Positions 33,897 through 43,075 are shown, counted from the first letter of the stretch. The stretch: DNA of 64,000 nt from Planctomycetia bacterium (GCA_016191115.1 JACPPG010000011.1:100044-164043), one strand, 5' to 3'. Numbers and translations are program-made. Notes: a model not told the origin generated them from the sequence alone.

Positions 33897-36365
33897 CTAC
33901 TGCCGCTTGATCCGCTCGTGGCCGGCCGACAGCCGCGCCGCGCCTTGGTCGCGCGACAGAGACAAGTACAAGTACCCGCGCGCGCCGGGTTGCTCCCGCA
34001 AAATGACCGACGCCGGCAACCGGGCGCGGAGCATGGCGATGCCGTTGGCGGGGGCGATCAGTAGCGCGCGCTCGTGCGCGATGAGATAGTCCAAAAGCTC
34101 GCCGATCTCCTGGAGGTCGTAGTTCACGACCTCGCTATCGCGGTTGTAGAAGACGACGCTGTCTTCGTACCGCAAAAACGACACGACCGGCATGGTGTTC
34201 TCGCCGTGCTCCTGGCGGAACCGGGCGACCTGCAGGGCGGTCGAGCGCTGCGCCGCGATTTGCGGATAGATGTCGATCAAACCGAACGCCATGACCACAA
34301 GCGGGATCGCCGCCGCGGCCAGCCACCGCGCCGGACGGGCGGCAAACGATGGCCGCGAGACCAACACAAAAAGCACGATCGACGCCGCGATCACTGAAGA
34401 GCCAACCACCAACGAAACCGGCGCGAACCCATCGATCACCGCGTCGAGCAGGCCGACGACGACTCCCGAAATCAACGCCAGCCGCGCCGCGTGGAACGGG
34501 AGTCGGCGTCGCACCCAATCCATGGCGCGGTCGGGCACGATAGTGAAGATCGCCTTATCCAGCATCGCGCCAGCCAAGAGGCACAGCATCGGAATGGCCG
34601 GCAGGATGTACGTGGCCAATTTGCCGGCGGAGATCGAGAAAAAGCCGACCGTCCACGCCGCCGCCAGCAGCAAATACCCTTGACCTTCGGTGCGGCAGCC
34701 GCGCAGGGTCGCCGACCGGCCGAACAGGTAATAGCCCAACAGCGGCAGCAGAAGCGAGGCCGGCAGCATCCCCACGGTCAGGGCCGGAGCGTAGAACCAC
34801 CACGGCTCGGCGTGATAGGACTTCGTCGCAAACCGCTGAATGTGGTGCTTCCACACGAAGTACTCAAAGAAGTCGGGCTCGCGAATCGCCGCCGCGATGA
34901 ACCAGGGCATCGCGATCGCCGCGACAATGCCGCCAAACTGCAGCCAATGGGCCCGCCGCAAGGGCGCGCCGCGGCCGGTGACCCATCGCAAGGCCACGAG
35001 CGGAGGCACCGCCAGCACGAGCGCCACGGGCCCCTTGGTCATCACGCCCAGTCCGCAGGCGACGGCCGACACAAGCCACCAGCGCCGGTCGAGCGCGGGC
35101 CCGCGCGTGGCCAGATACTGGGCCAAGAAGCACACGGTCATAAAGAGCGTCAACAGGCCGTCCATGATGAGGAATCGGCCCGACACGACGAACCCGACGG
35201 ACAACAGCAGCAGGACCACGGCGGCCAGCGCGGCCCGCGGGCCCACCAACCGCCGGCCCAGCCACCAGGTAGCCGCCAGCGTTCCCAGGCTTGCCACGGC
35301 CGTGACCACCCGCGCCGCGAAATCGTGCACGCCAAAGACGCAGTAGCTGGCGGCCGTCAACCAGTACAAAAGGGGCGGCTTGTCGAGGTAATGCTGGCCG
35401 TCGCGCGTCGGGATCAGCCACTCGCCCGTGTCGAGCATTTCCGAGGCGATGAGCGCGTAGCGGGCCTCGTCCGGCTCGATCAACGGGTAGGTAAGCCGCG
35501 AGAACATGAGCAGGATCGCCGCCACGACCAACAGCGCCGCGTGCCACGGGCGCACGGCGGACGTCGTCGCGTCGAGCTCGGGATGGCGCGCGTCCTGGGC
35601 CGGAAACAGGATTCGCGTCCACCAAAATCGCAGGACCGCCGTTAGCACCGGGACGATCTGCCGTAGCGACACCTTGCTGTGGCCCAGCTCGCGTCGCCGG
35701 TGCGTCACGCCCACCTCGACGACGGACAGGTCGGCCAGGCGCGACTTGGCCAGTAGCTCGGCATTGATGAAGAATCCATCGGACTCGAGGTCGAGGCCGG
35801 CCACCGCGTCGCGGCGGGCCAGCTTGAGCGCGCAATCGCAGTCGCGAATCCGCGTCCCCAGGAGTGCCCGCGTCAACAAGTTGTACCCCCAGGCGAAGAA
35901 GCGGCGGCGCCAGGGGTCCTGCCGGTCGATGCGGTAGCCGCACACGAGGTGATAGTGGGGCGCGAGCATCGCCAACCGATCGAGCTCCGCGAGGTCGAAC
36001 TGCCCGTCGGCATCGGTGAAGGCGACGTACTCCTTCGTGGCGGCGCGAAATCCACTGCGCAATGCGGCGCCGTATCCTGTGTTGGTCCCGTGTGCGACGA
36101 TGCGGACGGCCGGCGTCTGTTTCGCGGCGGCGTGCGCGACGGCCAGCGTGGCATCGCCGCTGCCGTCGTCGACGACGATGACCTCGTAGTCCTTTGTCAG
36201 CCGCGCCAGGGCCTGATCGGCCTCGCGAATCGCCTGCGCGATGGATTCTTCCTCATTGAAGGCCGGCAGCACGAGCGAGATGCCCACGCTGGACCTTTGG
36301 GCAACCCCGCCGGCGTCCTCTCGGTCATCGGCGAGCGGGGCGAATCCGCGTCGAGACGCTTCCAT
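33897..36365 (-). CDS. Bifunctional GT2-GT39 glycosyltransferase fusion
   Basis: An 822-residue protein. Residues about 28-240 are a GT2 dolichyl-phosphate-mannose-synthase-like domain: ISLVLPAFNEEESI, EVIVVDDGSGDAT (62-73) and the DxD-type FTDADGQFDL (Asp118 and Asp120). Residues about 275-790 are a multi-spanning GT39 (ArnT/PMT-like) transferase with the catalytic-loop motif EPDEARYALIA (297-307), DKPPLLYWLTAAS, and a C-terminal soluble part (NTMPVVSFLRYEDSVVFYN). The fusion would make a polyprenyl-phosphate-linked sugar and transfer it to an acceptor at the outer face of the membrane. Whether the acceptor is lipid A, protein or polysaccharide is unknown. The neighbouring LptF-like permease hints at envelope lipids. 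Confidence 0.93.
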   Translation of the reverse strand: MEASRRGFAPLADDREDAGGVAQRSSVGISLVLPAFNEEESIAQAIREADQALARLTKDYEVIVVDDGSGDATLAVAHAAAKQTPAVRIVAHGTNTGYGAALRSGFRAATKEYVAFTDADGQFDLAELDRLAMLAPHYHLVCGYRIDRQDPWRRRFFAWGYNLLTRALLGTRIRDCDCALKLARRDAVAGLDLESDGFFINAELLAKSRLADLSVVEVGVTHRRRELGHSKVSLRQIVPVLTAVLRFWWTRILFPAQDARHPELDATTSAVRPWHAALLVVAAILLMFSRLTYPLIEPDEARYALIASEMLDTGEWLIPTRDGQHYLDKPPLLYWLTAASYCVFGVHDFAARVVTAVASLGTLAATWWLGRRLVGPRAALAAVVLLLLSVGFVVSGRFLIMDGLLTLFMTVCFLAQYLATRGPALDRRWWLVSAVACGLGVMTKGPVALVLAVPPLVALRWVTGRGAPLRRAHWLQFGGIVAAIAMPWFIAAAIREPDFFEYFVWKHHIQRFATKSYHAEPWWFYAPALTVGMLPASLLLPLLGYYLFGRSATLRGCRTEGQGYLLLAAAWTVGFFSISAGKLATYILPAIPMLCLLAGAMLDKAIFTIVPDRAMDWVRRRLPFHAARLALISGVVVGLLDAVIDGFAPVSLVVGSSVIAASIVLFVLVSRPSFAARPARWLAAAAIPLVVMAFGLIDIYPQIAAQRSTALQVARFRQEHGENTMPVVSFLRYEDSVVFYNRDSEVVNYDLQEIGELLDYLIAHERALLIAPANGIAMLRARLPASVILREQPGARGYLYLSLSRDQGAARLSAGHERIKRQ

Positions 36366-36608
36366 GCGTTTTCCGTCGATGTCTTACAAACGGCGTGAGA
36401 AAGATCCGGTTGCCGCGCCTGATCGGCAACGGCGACTGCTAGCTGCTGCCGACGGGCCCCCGCTAGCGCGCAGGAGCACGGCAAAGGCCGGCCCGCGCGA
36501 GGCGGGTGTATAGGGGAAATCGGCAAACGATGTCAAGACGTGTGATGGTTCTGTGCCCGCATGTCTCGTGCCCTTGACCGCTTCTAGCCTTGTCGCGACA
36601 CTCCCGCG

Positions 36609-37793
36609 ATGCGATTGCTGCCGCGATACGTATTGTTCGAGCTGGTGAAGGTCTTCACGGTCACCGTGACGTCGCTGACGACGTTGATGATGATCGTCGT
36701 CGTGGCCAAGGAGGCGGTCGAGCAGGGCCTGGGTTTGATCCACATCCTGCGGATGATCCCCTATGTGTTGCCCAATGCGCTCGTGTTCGCCCTGCCGGGT
36801 AGCACGCTCTTTGCCGCGTCGATCGTGTACGGGCGGATGTCGGGCGCCAATGAGGTCGTGGCCGTCAAGTCGCTGGGCATTAGCCCGATGACGCTGTTGT
36901 GGCCGGCGTTCACGTTCGCCTTCCTGTTAAGCCTGGCGTGCGTGTGGCTGAACGACGTGGCCGTATCGTGGGGATTCAACAATATGCAGCGCGTGGCGAT
37001 CGAGGCGATCGACGACATCGCCTACAGCATGCTGCGGACGCAAAAGTCCTTCACGTCGAAGCGCTTCTCGATCAACGTCCGCCACGTCGAGGGACGGCGG
37101 CTGATCAAGCCCACCATTTCCGTGGCGGAATCGGGGAGCGCGCCGGCGATGACGATCACCGCGCAGGAAGCGGAGCTGCGGACCGACACCGAGGAAAACG
37201 TGTTGGTCTTGTCGTGCCGCAATGCGATCGTGCACACGGTGGGGCAGACGGCGATGCACCTCGACGAAATCGAGCACGGGATCCCGCTGCGCGACGCCAG
37301 CGGCAAGCAGGAAACCAAGCATCATCCGGCCCACGTGCCCCTGGCGGACGTGCCGGGCGAGGTCAAGCGGCAGAAGCTCCTGATCGCCGAGGCGCGTCAG
37401 GAGATGTCGGCGCAAGCCGCTTACGCGCTATTGACCGGCGACTTCGCGGAACTAGCCGACTCGCACTGGGAAACGGAACGCCTGAATCTTGAGTTCCAGG
37501 AGATGCAGCTTTCGCGCTTCTACACCGAGCCGCCGCGCCGCTGGGCCAATGGGTTCAGTTGCCTGTGCTTCGTGCTGATCGGCGCGCCGATGGCGATCCG
37601 GCTCCGCAATTCCGACGTGTTCACCACGTTCTTTGCCTGTTTCCTGCCGATCCTGGTGGTTTACTATCCCCTGTTGATTTGGGGCGTGGACCAGGCAAAG
37701 GACGGCGCGCTGACGCCCTACGCCGTGTGGCTGGGGAACATCATTCTCGCGCTATGGGGCGTGTGGCTGATGCGCCGCGTGATCCGCTTCTAG
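36609..37793 (+). CDS. LptF/LptG family permease (YjgP/YjgQ)
   Basis: A 394-residue membrane protein with the LptF/LptG layout. Three transmembrane segments at the N-terminus (RYVLFELVKVFTVTVTSLTT; YVLPNALVFALPGSTLFAAS; AFTFAFLLSLACVWLNDVAV) are followed by a periplasmic beta-jellyroll-like region (about 130-300) and C-terminal membrane segments (GFSCLCFVLIGAPMAIRLRN and onward). LptF and LptG form the membrane part of the ABC exporter that extracts lipopolysaccharide. Only one such gene is in the window. It is divergent from the GT2-GT39 gene, with a 243-bp shared upstream region. Confidence 0.92.
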   Translation: MRLLPRYVLFELVKVFTVTVTSLTTLMMIVVVAKEAVEQGLGLIHILRMIPYVLPNALVFALPGSTLFAASIVYGRMSGANEVVAVKSLGISPMTLLWPAFTFAFLLSLACVWLNDVAVSWGFNNMQRVAIEAIDDIAYSMLRTQKSFTSKRFSINVRHVEGRRLIKPTISVAESGSAPAMTITAQEAELRTDTEENVLVLSCRNAIVHTVGQTAMHLDEIEHGIPLRDASGKQETKHHPAHVPLADVPGEVKRQKLLIAEARQEMSAQAAYALLTGDFAELADSHWETERLNLEFQEMQLSRFYTEPPRRWANGFSCLCFVLIGAPMAIRLRNSDVFTTFFACFLPILVVYYPLLIWGVDQAKDGALTPYAVWLGNIILALWGVWLMRRVIRF

Positions 37794-37957
37794 CGCGTGG
37801 GGACGTTTCCGCGTGCCACTGCTTCGCCAGAAGCAGTGCGAAGCGGCGAACGACGTCGATCGAAATGGCCACCGTTCCTCGACGCAGCACGGCTTGCGCT
37901 CATCGGTCAAGCCGTGGCACGCGCGGTGAGCACTCGCGGGGCCGGTGGCACGCGAAC

Positions 37958-38176
37958 CTATTTCAACTCGCCAAGGCGGCGGCCGACGCGCTCGCGGCGG
38001 GCGGCGTTGGGAGCTGCCAGGTGAATCCAGCGGGCCACCAGCCGATCCAACTCGCCATCCAGCCAGCAGCCGAATTTCGCCAGCGCCTGCTCTTCAGCAG
38101 CGGTCATTTGAGCGGCGTGCGCCTCGACCGTGGTCGTTTGGTGTCCGTGGGTCAGGTTGTCTTCTGGCTTTCGCAT
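37958..38176 (-). CDS. Small conserved-looking protein, 72 residues, unknown function
   Basis: A 72-residue protein starting at ATG 38176, preceded by GGAAGGGGAGTTGCC, a strong ribosome binding site. It has an acidic, helical middle (AAEEQALAKFGCWLDGELDR) and ends with LVARWIHLAAPNAARRERVG and a short basic tail. I recall short planctomycete proteins with a similar W-x-H-x-AAPNA ending, but cannot give a family name. No signal peptide or membrane segment. Supported by start context and coding-like composition only. Confidence 0.6.
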   Translation of the reverse strand: MRKPEDNLTHGHQTTTVEAHAAQMTAAEEQALAKFGCWLDGELDRLVARWIHLAAPNAARRERVGRRLGELK

Positions 38177-38480
38177 GGCAACTCCCCTTCCAGTTTGGAA
38201 CGGCAAACCCGGTCGCGCTATGTCGAAAGGGCCGCATATGCCGAACGAGGTGATGCCGGGAGCATTTCTCGTGCCTTTACGGCACCACTCTCTACTACGA
38301 AAGACAAGCGCAATCCGTTCTGGTTCGCTACAAGTGGTTCGCGAAAGAAAGGCCGGGATTGGACGCCAGGGCGGCCCGGCTGTGGCCGTAAAACGAACAG
38401 CCCGACCGGTCTGCGGTTCGGGACGCAGGTCCGGCCGGGCTGACGCGATGACGCCCGCCGCTAGTGGGTTTGTGGGAGCC

Positions 38481-39542
38481 CTAGCTTCCCTCGGCGGGTA
38501 CACCTGGAGTAGTCGCAGGCTTGGCGTTCTCCTGCGGACGATTCCTGGGGCGTTGACGTCGCGCCTCGTTCCCCTGGCCAGCAGCGCTTCTTAACCGTTC
38601 CAGCCCCGCTTTCAGCTCGCCTTCATCGACCAGTCCGTCGTGGTTCGCATCGAGCCGCTCGAAGGCCCCCCGCAGCCGCTCGGGCAGCTCATCCTGGCTG
38701 AGCTTCCCGTCGCCGTTCTTGTCGCCGTTCATGATGCGGCGAACGAACATTTCCGGGTTGGGGCGTCCGCCGTCAGATGAACCCGACGGGCCGGTTGGGC
38801 GAGCGCGGCGCAGCTCGGCGATGGTGATCGAACCGTCGCCGTCCTTGTCCAGGGCCGCCAGCGAATCGGTGGCTTTGCGAATCTCGTCGGCCGAAAGCTT
38901 GCCGTCGCCGTCTTTGTCCAGCGCGCGGAATACGGCGTCCCCTTCAGATGGTCCATCCGGCCGCTCGCCGGGTCCGCCTTGGCCGGGCCGACCCTGCGGC
39001 CGAGCGCCGGCAGTGCCTTGGCCGGGGCGTCCCGGCAGCCGATCGGCGACCTTCGTGAACTCCTCAAGGGTCAATGTTCCATCGCCGTCGCGGTCGGCCA
39101 ACTCCATCATCCGGCCGAAACGCTCGCGGCGCTCCTCGGGCACTTCATCCTTCGTGACCTTGCCGTCGCCATTGGTGTCCATGCGGCGGAAGAGTGCCGC
39201 CGGGTCGGGACGTCCGTCGCCCCCGGGACGGCGTGGCGGCTCGGCGCCTGCCTCCTGCGTCCGCTCCGGACGGGACCCTTGCAGGCCCGCGGCGAACTCC
39301 TCGCCGCTGAGCTTGCCGTCCTTGTCCTTGTCGGCGGTCCGCATCAGGCGGCGCAGCAGGCGCTGCTTGTCGGCCGGCACTTCGTCTTCGGTGACAAAGC
39401 CGTCGCTGTTGGCGTCCAGTTGTTTGAAGAGGCCGGCCGCGTCGGGACCGGCGGCGGCTTCGAGCTTGTCGTCGGCCCACGCCCACCCCGCAAGCACCAT
39501 GACCGCCAGCGCCGCCAGCAGCCTTTCGATCCCCTTGATCAT
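38481..39542 (-). CDS. Exported protein with eight EF-hand loops
   Basis: A 353-residue protein with a signal peptide (LLAALAVMVLAGWAWAD) and eight canonical calcium-binding loops: DANSDGFVTEDE, DKDKDGKLSGEE, DTNGDGKVTKDE, DRDGDGTLTLEE, DKDGDGKLSADE, DKDGDGSITIAE, DKNGDGKLSQDE and DANHDGLVDEGE. Linkers are rich in Pro, Gly, Arg and Gln. Most loops keep D-x-D/N-x-D-G and a closing Glu, so calcium binding is likely. Exported EF-hand proteins of this type are frequent in planctomycetes; suggested roles are calcium-dependent adhesion or cell-surface structure. No partner gene is evident. Confidence 0.92.
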   Translation of the reverse strand: MIKGIERLLAALAVMVLAGWAWADDKLEAAAGPDAAGLFKQLDANSDGFVTEDEVPADKQRLLRRLMRTADKDKDGKLSGEEFAAGLQGSRPERTQEAGAEPPRRPGGDGRPDPAALFRRMDTNGDGKVTKDEVPEERRERFGRMMELADRDGDGTLTLEEFTKVADRLPGRPGQGTAGARPQGRPGQGGPGERPDGPSEGDAVFRALDKDGDGKLSADEIRKATDSLAALDKDGDGSITIAELRRARPTGPSGSSDGGRPNPEMFVRRIMNGDKNGDGKLSQDELPERLRGAFERLDANHDGLVDEGELKAGLERLRSAAGQGNEARRQRPRNRPQENAKPATTPGVPAEGS

Positions 39543-40349
39543 TGGTCGATCCCCCGTGATAGCGATGCTTGTCCGGGTCAGGGCCGATGCCTGTCGTGAC
39601 CCCGTTAACGATCTAACAAGGGACGGGCCAGGAAGTTTCGCCCCCGTCGCAGGACGGAAGCTGGGTTTTGCGTTAGTTTCACCGTAACCCTAGAATTTCC
39701 CGCAGCTTGAGCGATCTTGTCCAGGTTCGACGAATCCCCTAAAATCCGCCCGACTATTTCCGTTCGGGCAAGAGAACCCAGGAGGCACCAGCCGCGTAAG
39801 GCGCACCATAGGACGCTTCACGCCCCTCTCGGCGTGCGCTGCACGGAGGCTGCGCCTGTTGCCTTTGCTCAACGCGCCGCGGCAAGTGCCCGACGCCGGG
39901 CACGATGCACGGAATCAACAACCGCTTTTGGATCGGCACAGCCCTTATACGTGCCAACAGCCGGGATTTCTGCACAACACACGACACGGAGGTTTGGTTC
40001 AACCGGCCGCCGCGCTACAGCCGATGACGGGTACAGAGTTTGTTTCCGTGCCCGCGAGGTCATGCCAACGTGACAGGGAATGCGGCGCCGGCAGTGAGTT
40101 GAGTCGAACGAGAAGGTCCACTTGCGGAGCGTGTTAGCTCAAAGAAGTTCAGTCGGCCGATTACGAACCCCTTGATGGTCCTTTGGGACCAGGCCGCGGG
40201 AACATGAGCTAGGCCGCGAGTAACCTTGGCGTTCTTGTCAAACTGTCGCAACGTATCCAACACGACTGGCAAGTTCGTCCGACGGCCAGCGCAAGATGAA
40301 ACACAGCGCTGGGCCCCAGAGCGGCCGAACCCTCGATGGGAGAAGAAAC
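39543..40349. other. Long intergenic region upstream of FlgM-like gene, no gene seen
   Basis: About 800 bases between the EF-hand and FlgM-like genes. Open frames here have no family features and unusual composition. A small perfect hairpin, TGGTCC/GGACCA with a TTTG loop, lies at 40176-40191. I see no tRNA, clear promoter or recognisable non-coding RNA. Composition is somewhat less GC-rich than in flanking genes, so an unrecognised RNA or a decayed gene is possible. Confidence 0.45.
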
Positions 40350-40628
40350 ATGCAAATCCACGGCACCACTCAGGTCCACGGTCCGCAGTCGATCAATGCG
40401 CCGCACGCTCCGCGTTTCGACGCGCTCGAGCAGACGACGCGCGCAGGGGCCACGACGGACACGGTCGATATCTCCGAGACCGGCCGGCTATTGGAGCTGG
40501 CCTCGCAACTGCCGGAGGTTCGCGCGGATCGCGTCAATCAGATCCGCGCCGAACTCGTTCAAGGCCGCTACGACACGGCCGACAAGCTCGATGTGGCCGT
40601 CGAGCGATTGCTGGACGAGATCGCCTGA
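40350..40628 (+). CDS. FlgM-like anti-sigma-28 family protein
   Basis: A 92-residue protein. The ATG at 40350 follows GGGAGAAGAAAC, a good ribosome binding site. The C-terminal half (VDISETGRLLELASQLPEVR, then VNQIRAELVQGRYDTADKLD and VAVERLLDEI) matches FlgM-type anti-sigma factors, including the G-x-Y-x-x-x-x-x-x-VA-x-x-LL-x-E ending. The N-terminus (MQIHGTTQVHGPQSINAPH) is a planctomycete-style leader. FlgM binds the flagellar sigma factor FliA and releases it after hook completion. No flagellar gene lies in this window, so the target sigma factor here is not known. Confidence 0.82.
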   Translation: MQIHGTTQVHGPQSINAPHAPRFDALEQTTRAGATTDTVDISETGRLLELASQLPEVRADRVNQIRAELVQGRYDTADKLDVAVERLLDEIA

Positions 40629-41054
40629 CCTCTCATGTAACTGGCCAGACCCGACGCAGTCGGCTCACTCGTATTTAGCGAGCCGGGGGGGGGGGGGGTT
40701 CATCCCCAGGGCCGTTCACAGATTCAAGCTTGCCGGCGGCGCACCGGCGGGAAAGTGGGACAGGCACCGAGACGCAACGTCGGTCTGAAAGGACTTGCGC
40801 TGTTTATGCTCGGAGCCAGTCCCATTTTCCCGCCTCGCGATTTTGAAAAACAGAATGGCCCTGGGTTCATCCCCCGGCCGTCATTCTCCGCTGTAAGGCC
40901 GCCCACATGTCCCGGCGGCCTGTCGCGGCGGTTTGTTTCCCCTCGACTGTCGCTTAGAATCACTTGTAGGGAGCGGGAGGCACCCGTTCTGATGGTGCTG
41001 CCCGCGAGCCCGCGTCGTGGCCGCCTGCGACGCCCTGACCGGTGGGTGATTCGT
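40629..41054. other. Gene-free region with 14-G run and imperfect inverted repeat
   Basis: Between the FlgM-like and Fur-family genes. It contains an uninterrupted run of 14 G at 40685-40698 and an inverted repeat at 40749-40831 listed separately. The rest has no recognisable gene. Confidence 0.6.
40749..40831. repeat. GGGACAGGCACCGAG inverted repeat with A-A mismatches
   Basis: The left arm (40749-40771, containing GTGGGACAGGCACCGAG) and right arm (40809-40831, containing CTCGGAGCCAGTCCCATT) pair at 20 of 23 positions. Two of the three mismatches fall in CAGGCAC opposite GAGCCAG, giving two A-A oppositions. The same pair of mismatches occurs in the element at 52341-52482. Confidence 0.75.
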
Positions 41055-41561
41055 ATGTCCATTTCACGCGACTTCTCGCTAGGCACCGTCGACGTCAGCC
41101 TGACGCCGATCGAGCGCTTCGAGGAGTTTCTGCAGAGCCGCGGGAAGCGAGTCACGCAGCAGCGCCGCGCCATCGTCGAGCGGGTCTTCAGCCATCACGA
41201 CCACTTCGACGCCGACAGCCTTTTGGAGCAGCTTCGCAAACATACCGGGCGGCACGCCGTCAGCCGGCCCACCGTATACCGGACGCTCACCGAACTGGTC
41301 GACGCGGGCCTGCTGCGGAAGATGGTGCTCAACGACCGGGCCGTGTACGAGCACGACTACGGCTACCCGCAGCACGATCACCTGCATTGCCAGAAGTGCA
41401 ACCGGTTGATCGAGTTTTCCAGTGACGAGGTGAAGGAGATCCGCGATGCGGTGGCCCGCAAGCACCAGTTTCGCGTGCTGGGTCACCGGCTGATCATCAG
41501 TGGCCTGTGCGCCGATTGCAGCCGCTCGAAGCGGCCGGCCCGGCGGCTGGATTTGATCTGA
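41055..41561 (+). CDS. Fur family transcriptional regulator
   Basis: A 168-residue Fur-family protein. The winged-helix DNA-binding domain is seen in KRVTQQRRAIVERVFSHHDH and SRPTVYRTLTELVDAGLL; the dimerisation/metal domain has HDHLHCQKCNRLIEF and a C-terminal CADC. The CxxC pair plus second CxxC fits a structural zinc site, and His/Glu residues in HHDHFDAD and HDHLHC fit the regulatory metal site. It could be Fur, Zur or PerR; the sequence does not decide which. The ATG at 41055 is the first start that leaves the conserved domain intact. Confidence 0.93.
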   Translation: MSISRDFSLGTVDVSLTPIERFEEFLQSRGKRVTQQRRAIVERVFSHHDHFDADSLLEQLRKHTGRHAVSRPTVYRTLTELVDAGLLRKMVLNDRAVYEHDYGYPQHDHLHCQKCNRLIEFSSDEVKEIRDAVARKHQFRVLGHRLIISGLCADCSRSKRPARRLDLI

Positions 41562-41570
41562 CGGGCGGGA

Positions 41571-41652
41571 TGTAGGGTGCTCTGCGAGCACCGATGGGTT
41601 GTCGAACGTCGCATGTTGCGGCTAAGCATCGGTGCTCGCAGAGCACCCTACA
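41571..41652. repeat. 26-bp perfect TAGGGTGC inverted repeat (fur/purB junction)
   Basis: Arms 41571-41596 (beginning TGTAGGGTGCTCTGCGAGCA) and 41627-41652 are exact reverse complements around a 30-base loop. The stop codon of purB (TAG at 41648-41650 on the minus strand) lies inside the right arm. Located between the convergent fur-family and purB genes, it may act as a bidirectional terminator. Confidence 0.85.
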
Positions 41653-43075
41653 CCTGCACGTCGCCCTTGGTCGCCAACGCGTCCGGGTATCGCGTGCGAA
41701 TCGGGGCCACGACCGTGGCTACGAACTCGTCGACCTGCTCCGGCGCGCGGCCGACGAATCGCGCCGGATCGAGCGCGTCGGCCAGATGCGCTTTGGCGAA
41801 GGCCGGATCGCCGCGCAGCCGCTGCAAAAGATCGTTCGGCCGCCCTTCCTGTTTCACAACCGCGGCGGCGGCCTGGCTGTGCCGACGAATCCGCTCGTGC
41901 AGGTCCTGACGATCGCCGCCGCCGCTCGTGGCGGCCATCAGGATGTTCTCGGTCGCCATGAACGGCAACTCCTCGGCCAGGTGGCGGGCGATTACCTGGG
42001 GATAGACGACGAGCCCCGAGGCCACGTTCTCGTAAAGAATCAAGATCGCGTCGGCGGCCAAAAACGCCTGTGGCAAGGTCAGCCGGCGGTTGGCGCTGTC
42101 GTCGAGCGTCCGCTCCAGCCATTGCGTGGCGGCGGTCTCGGCTGCGCTCGATTCCAGGCTGATCACGAATCGCGCCAGGCCGCACATCCGCTCGGCCCGC
42201 ATCGGGTTCCGCTTGTAGGCCATCGCCGAGGAGCCGATCTGGTCGGCCTCGAACGGCTCCTCCAGCTCTTTGCGGCTTTGCAGCAGCCGCCAATCGGTCG
42301 CGGCCTTGTGCGCGCTTTGGGCGATGCCTGACAGTGTCGCCAGCACCTGCGAGTCGACTTTCCGCGAGTAGGTCTGGCCGGTGACCGGGTAGCTGGCGGC
42401 GAAGCCCATCTTGGCGGTGACGAGCTGTTCTAGCCGGCGGACCTTGTCGTGGTCGCCGTTGAAGAGTTCCAAAAAGCTCGCCTGCGTGCCGGTCGTCCCT
42501 TTCAGGCCGCGGGCGGCCAGCGCCACCAGGCGATGCTCCACCTCGGCCAGGTCCAGGACCAGGTCGTACGCCCACAAGCAGGCCCGCTTGCCCATCGTGG
42601 TGGGCTGGGCCGGCTGGAAGTGCGTAAAGCCGAGACAGGCGAGGTCCCGGTGCCGGACCGCGAACGTGGCCAGCCGATCGATCGCCGCCACCAGCCGCGA
42701 GCGGATCAATTCCAGCGACTCGCGCGCGAGGATCAGGTCGGTATTGTCCGTGACGTAACAACTAGTCGCGCCCAGATGGATGATGCCGCGGGCCGCCGGG
42801 CAGTCGTCGCCGTAGGCGTGGACGTGCGCCATCACGTCGTGGCGCAGCTTGCGTTCGTAACGGGCCGCGGCCTCGAAGTCGATCGCGTCGACCTTCGACC
42901 GCAATTGCTCGATCTGCTCCTTGGTGATCGCCAGGCCCAACTCGGCCTCGGCCTCGGCCAGCGCCACCCACAACTGCCGCCAGGCGCGGAACTTTCGCCG
43001 CGGGCTCCACAACGCCGACATCTCGGCCGAAGCGTACCGGGCCACCAGCGGATTGTCGTATTGGTCGAGATCCAT
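41648..43075 (-). CDS. purB: Adenylosuccinate lyase
   Basis: A 475-residue enzyme of the fumarase/aspartase superfamily. It cleaves adenylosuccinate to AMP and fumarate, and SAICAR to AICAR and fumarate, in purine synthesis. The start [20 protein letters not shown] is characteristic. Other marks are [35 protein letters not shown] and the superfamily signature [15 protein letters not shown] (about residues 280-294). Length and the early SALWSP block match the longer, eukaryotic-like PurB type. The stop codon lies within a perfect inverted repeat. Confidence 0.96.
   Translation of the reverse strand: MDLDQYDNPLVARYASAEMSALWSPRRKFRAWRQLWVALAEAEAELGLAITKEQIEQLRSKVDAIDFEAAARYERKLRHDVMAHVHAYGDDCPAARGIIHLGATSCYVTDNTDLILARESLELIRSRLVAAIDRLATFAVRHRDLACLGFTHFQPAQPTTMGKRACLWAYDLVLDLAEVEHRLVALAARGLKGTTGTQASFLELFNGDHDKVRRLEQLVTAKMGFAASYPVTGQTYSRKVDSQVLATLSGIAQSAHKAATDWRLLQSRKELEEPFEADQIGSSAMAYKRNPMRAERMCGLARFVISLESSAAETAATQWLERTLDDSANRRLTLPQAFLAADAILILYENVASGLVVYPQVIARHLAEELPFMATENILMAATSGGGDRQDLHERIRRHSQAAAAVVKQEGRPNDLLQRLRGDPAFAKAHLADALDPARFVGRAPEQVDEFVATVVAPIRTRYPDALATKGDVQV

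Noticed and set aside
34491..35645. 384-codon open frame opposite the GT2-GT39 gene
   Set aside because: Product is Gln/Arg/His-rich and not membrane-like; the opposite strand has proper transmembrane segments and catalytic motifs.
39717..40073. 118-codon frame in the gap before the FlgM-like gene
   Set aside because: Composition is Arg/Thr/Ser-rich, no ribosome binding site and no family features; could not be supported as a gene.
39543..40349. tRNA or other known RNA gene in the long gene-free region
   Set aside because: No T-loop (GGTTCRANNCC) with matching acceptor stem or other known RNA core could be found by eye.
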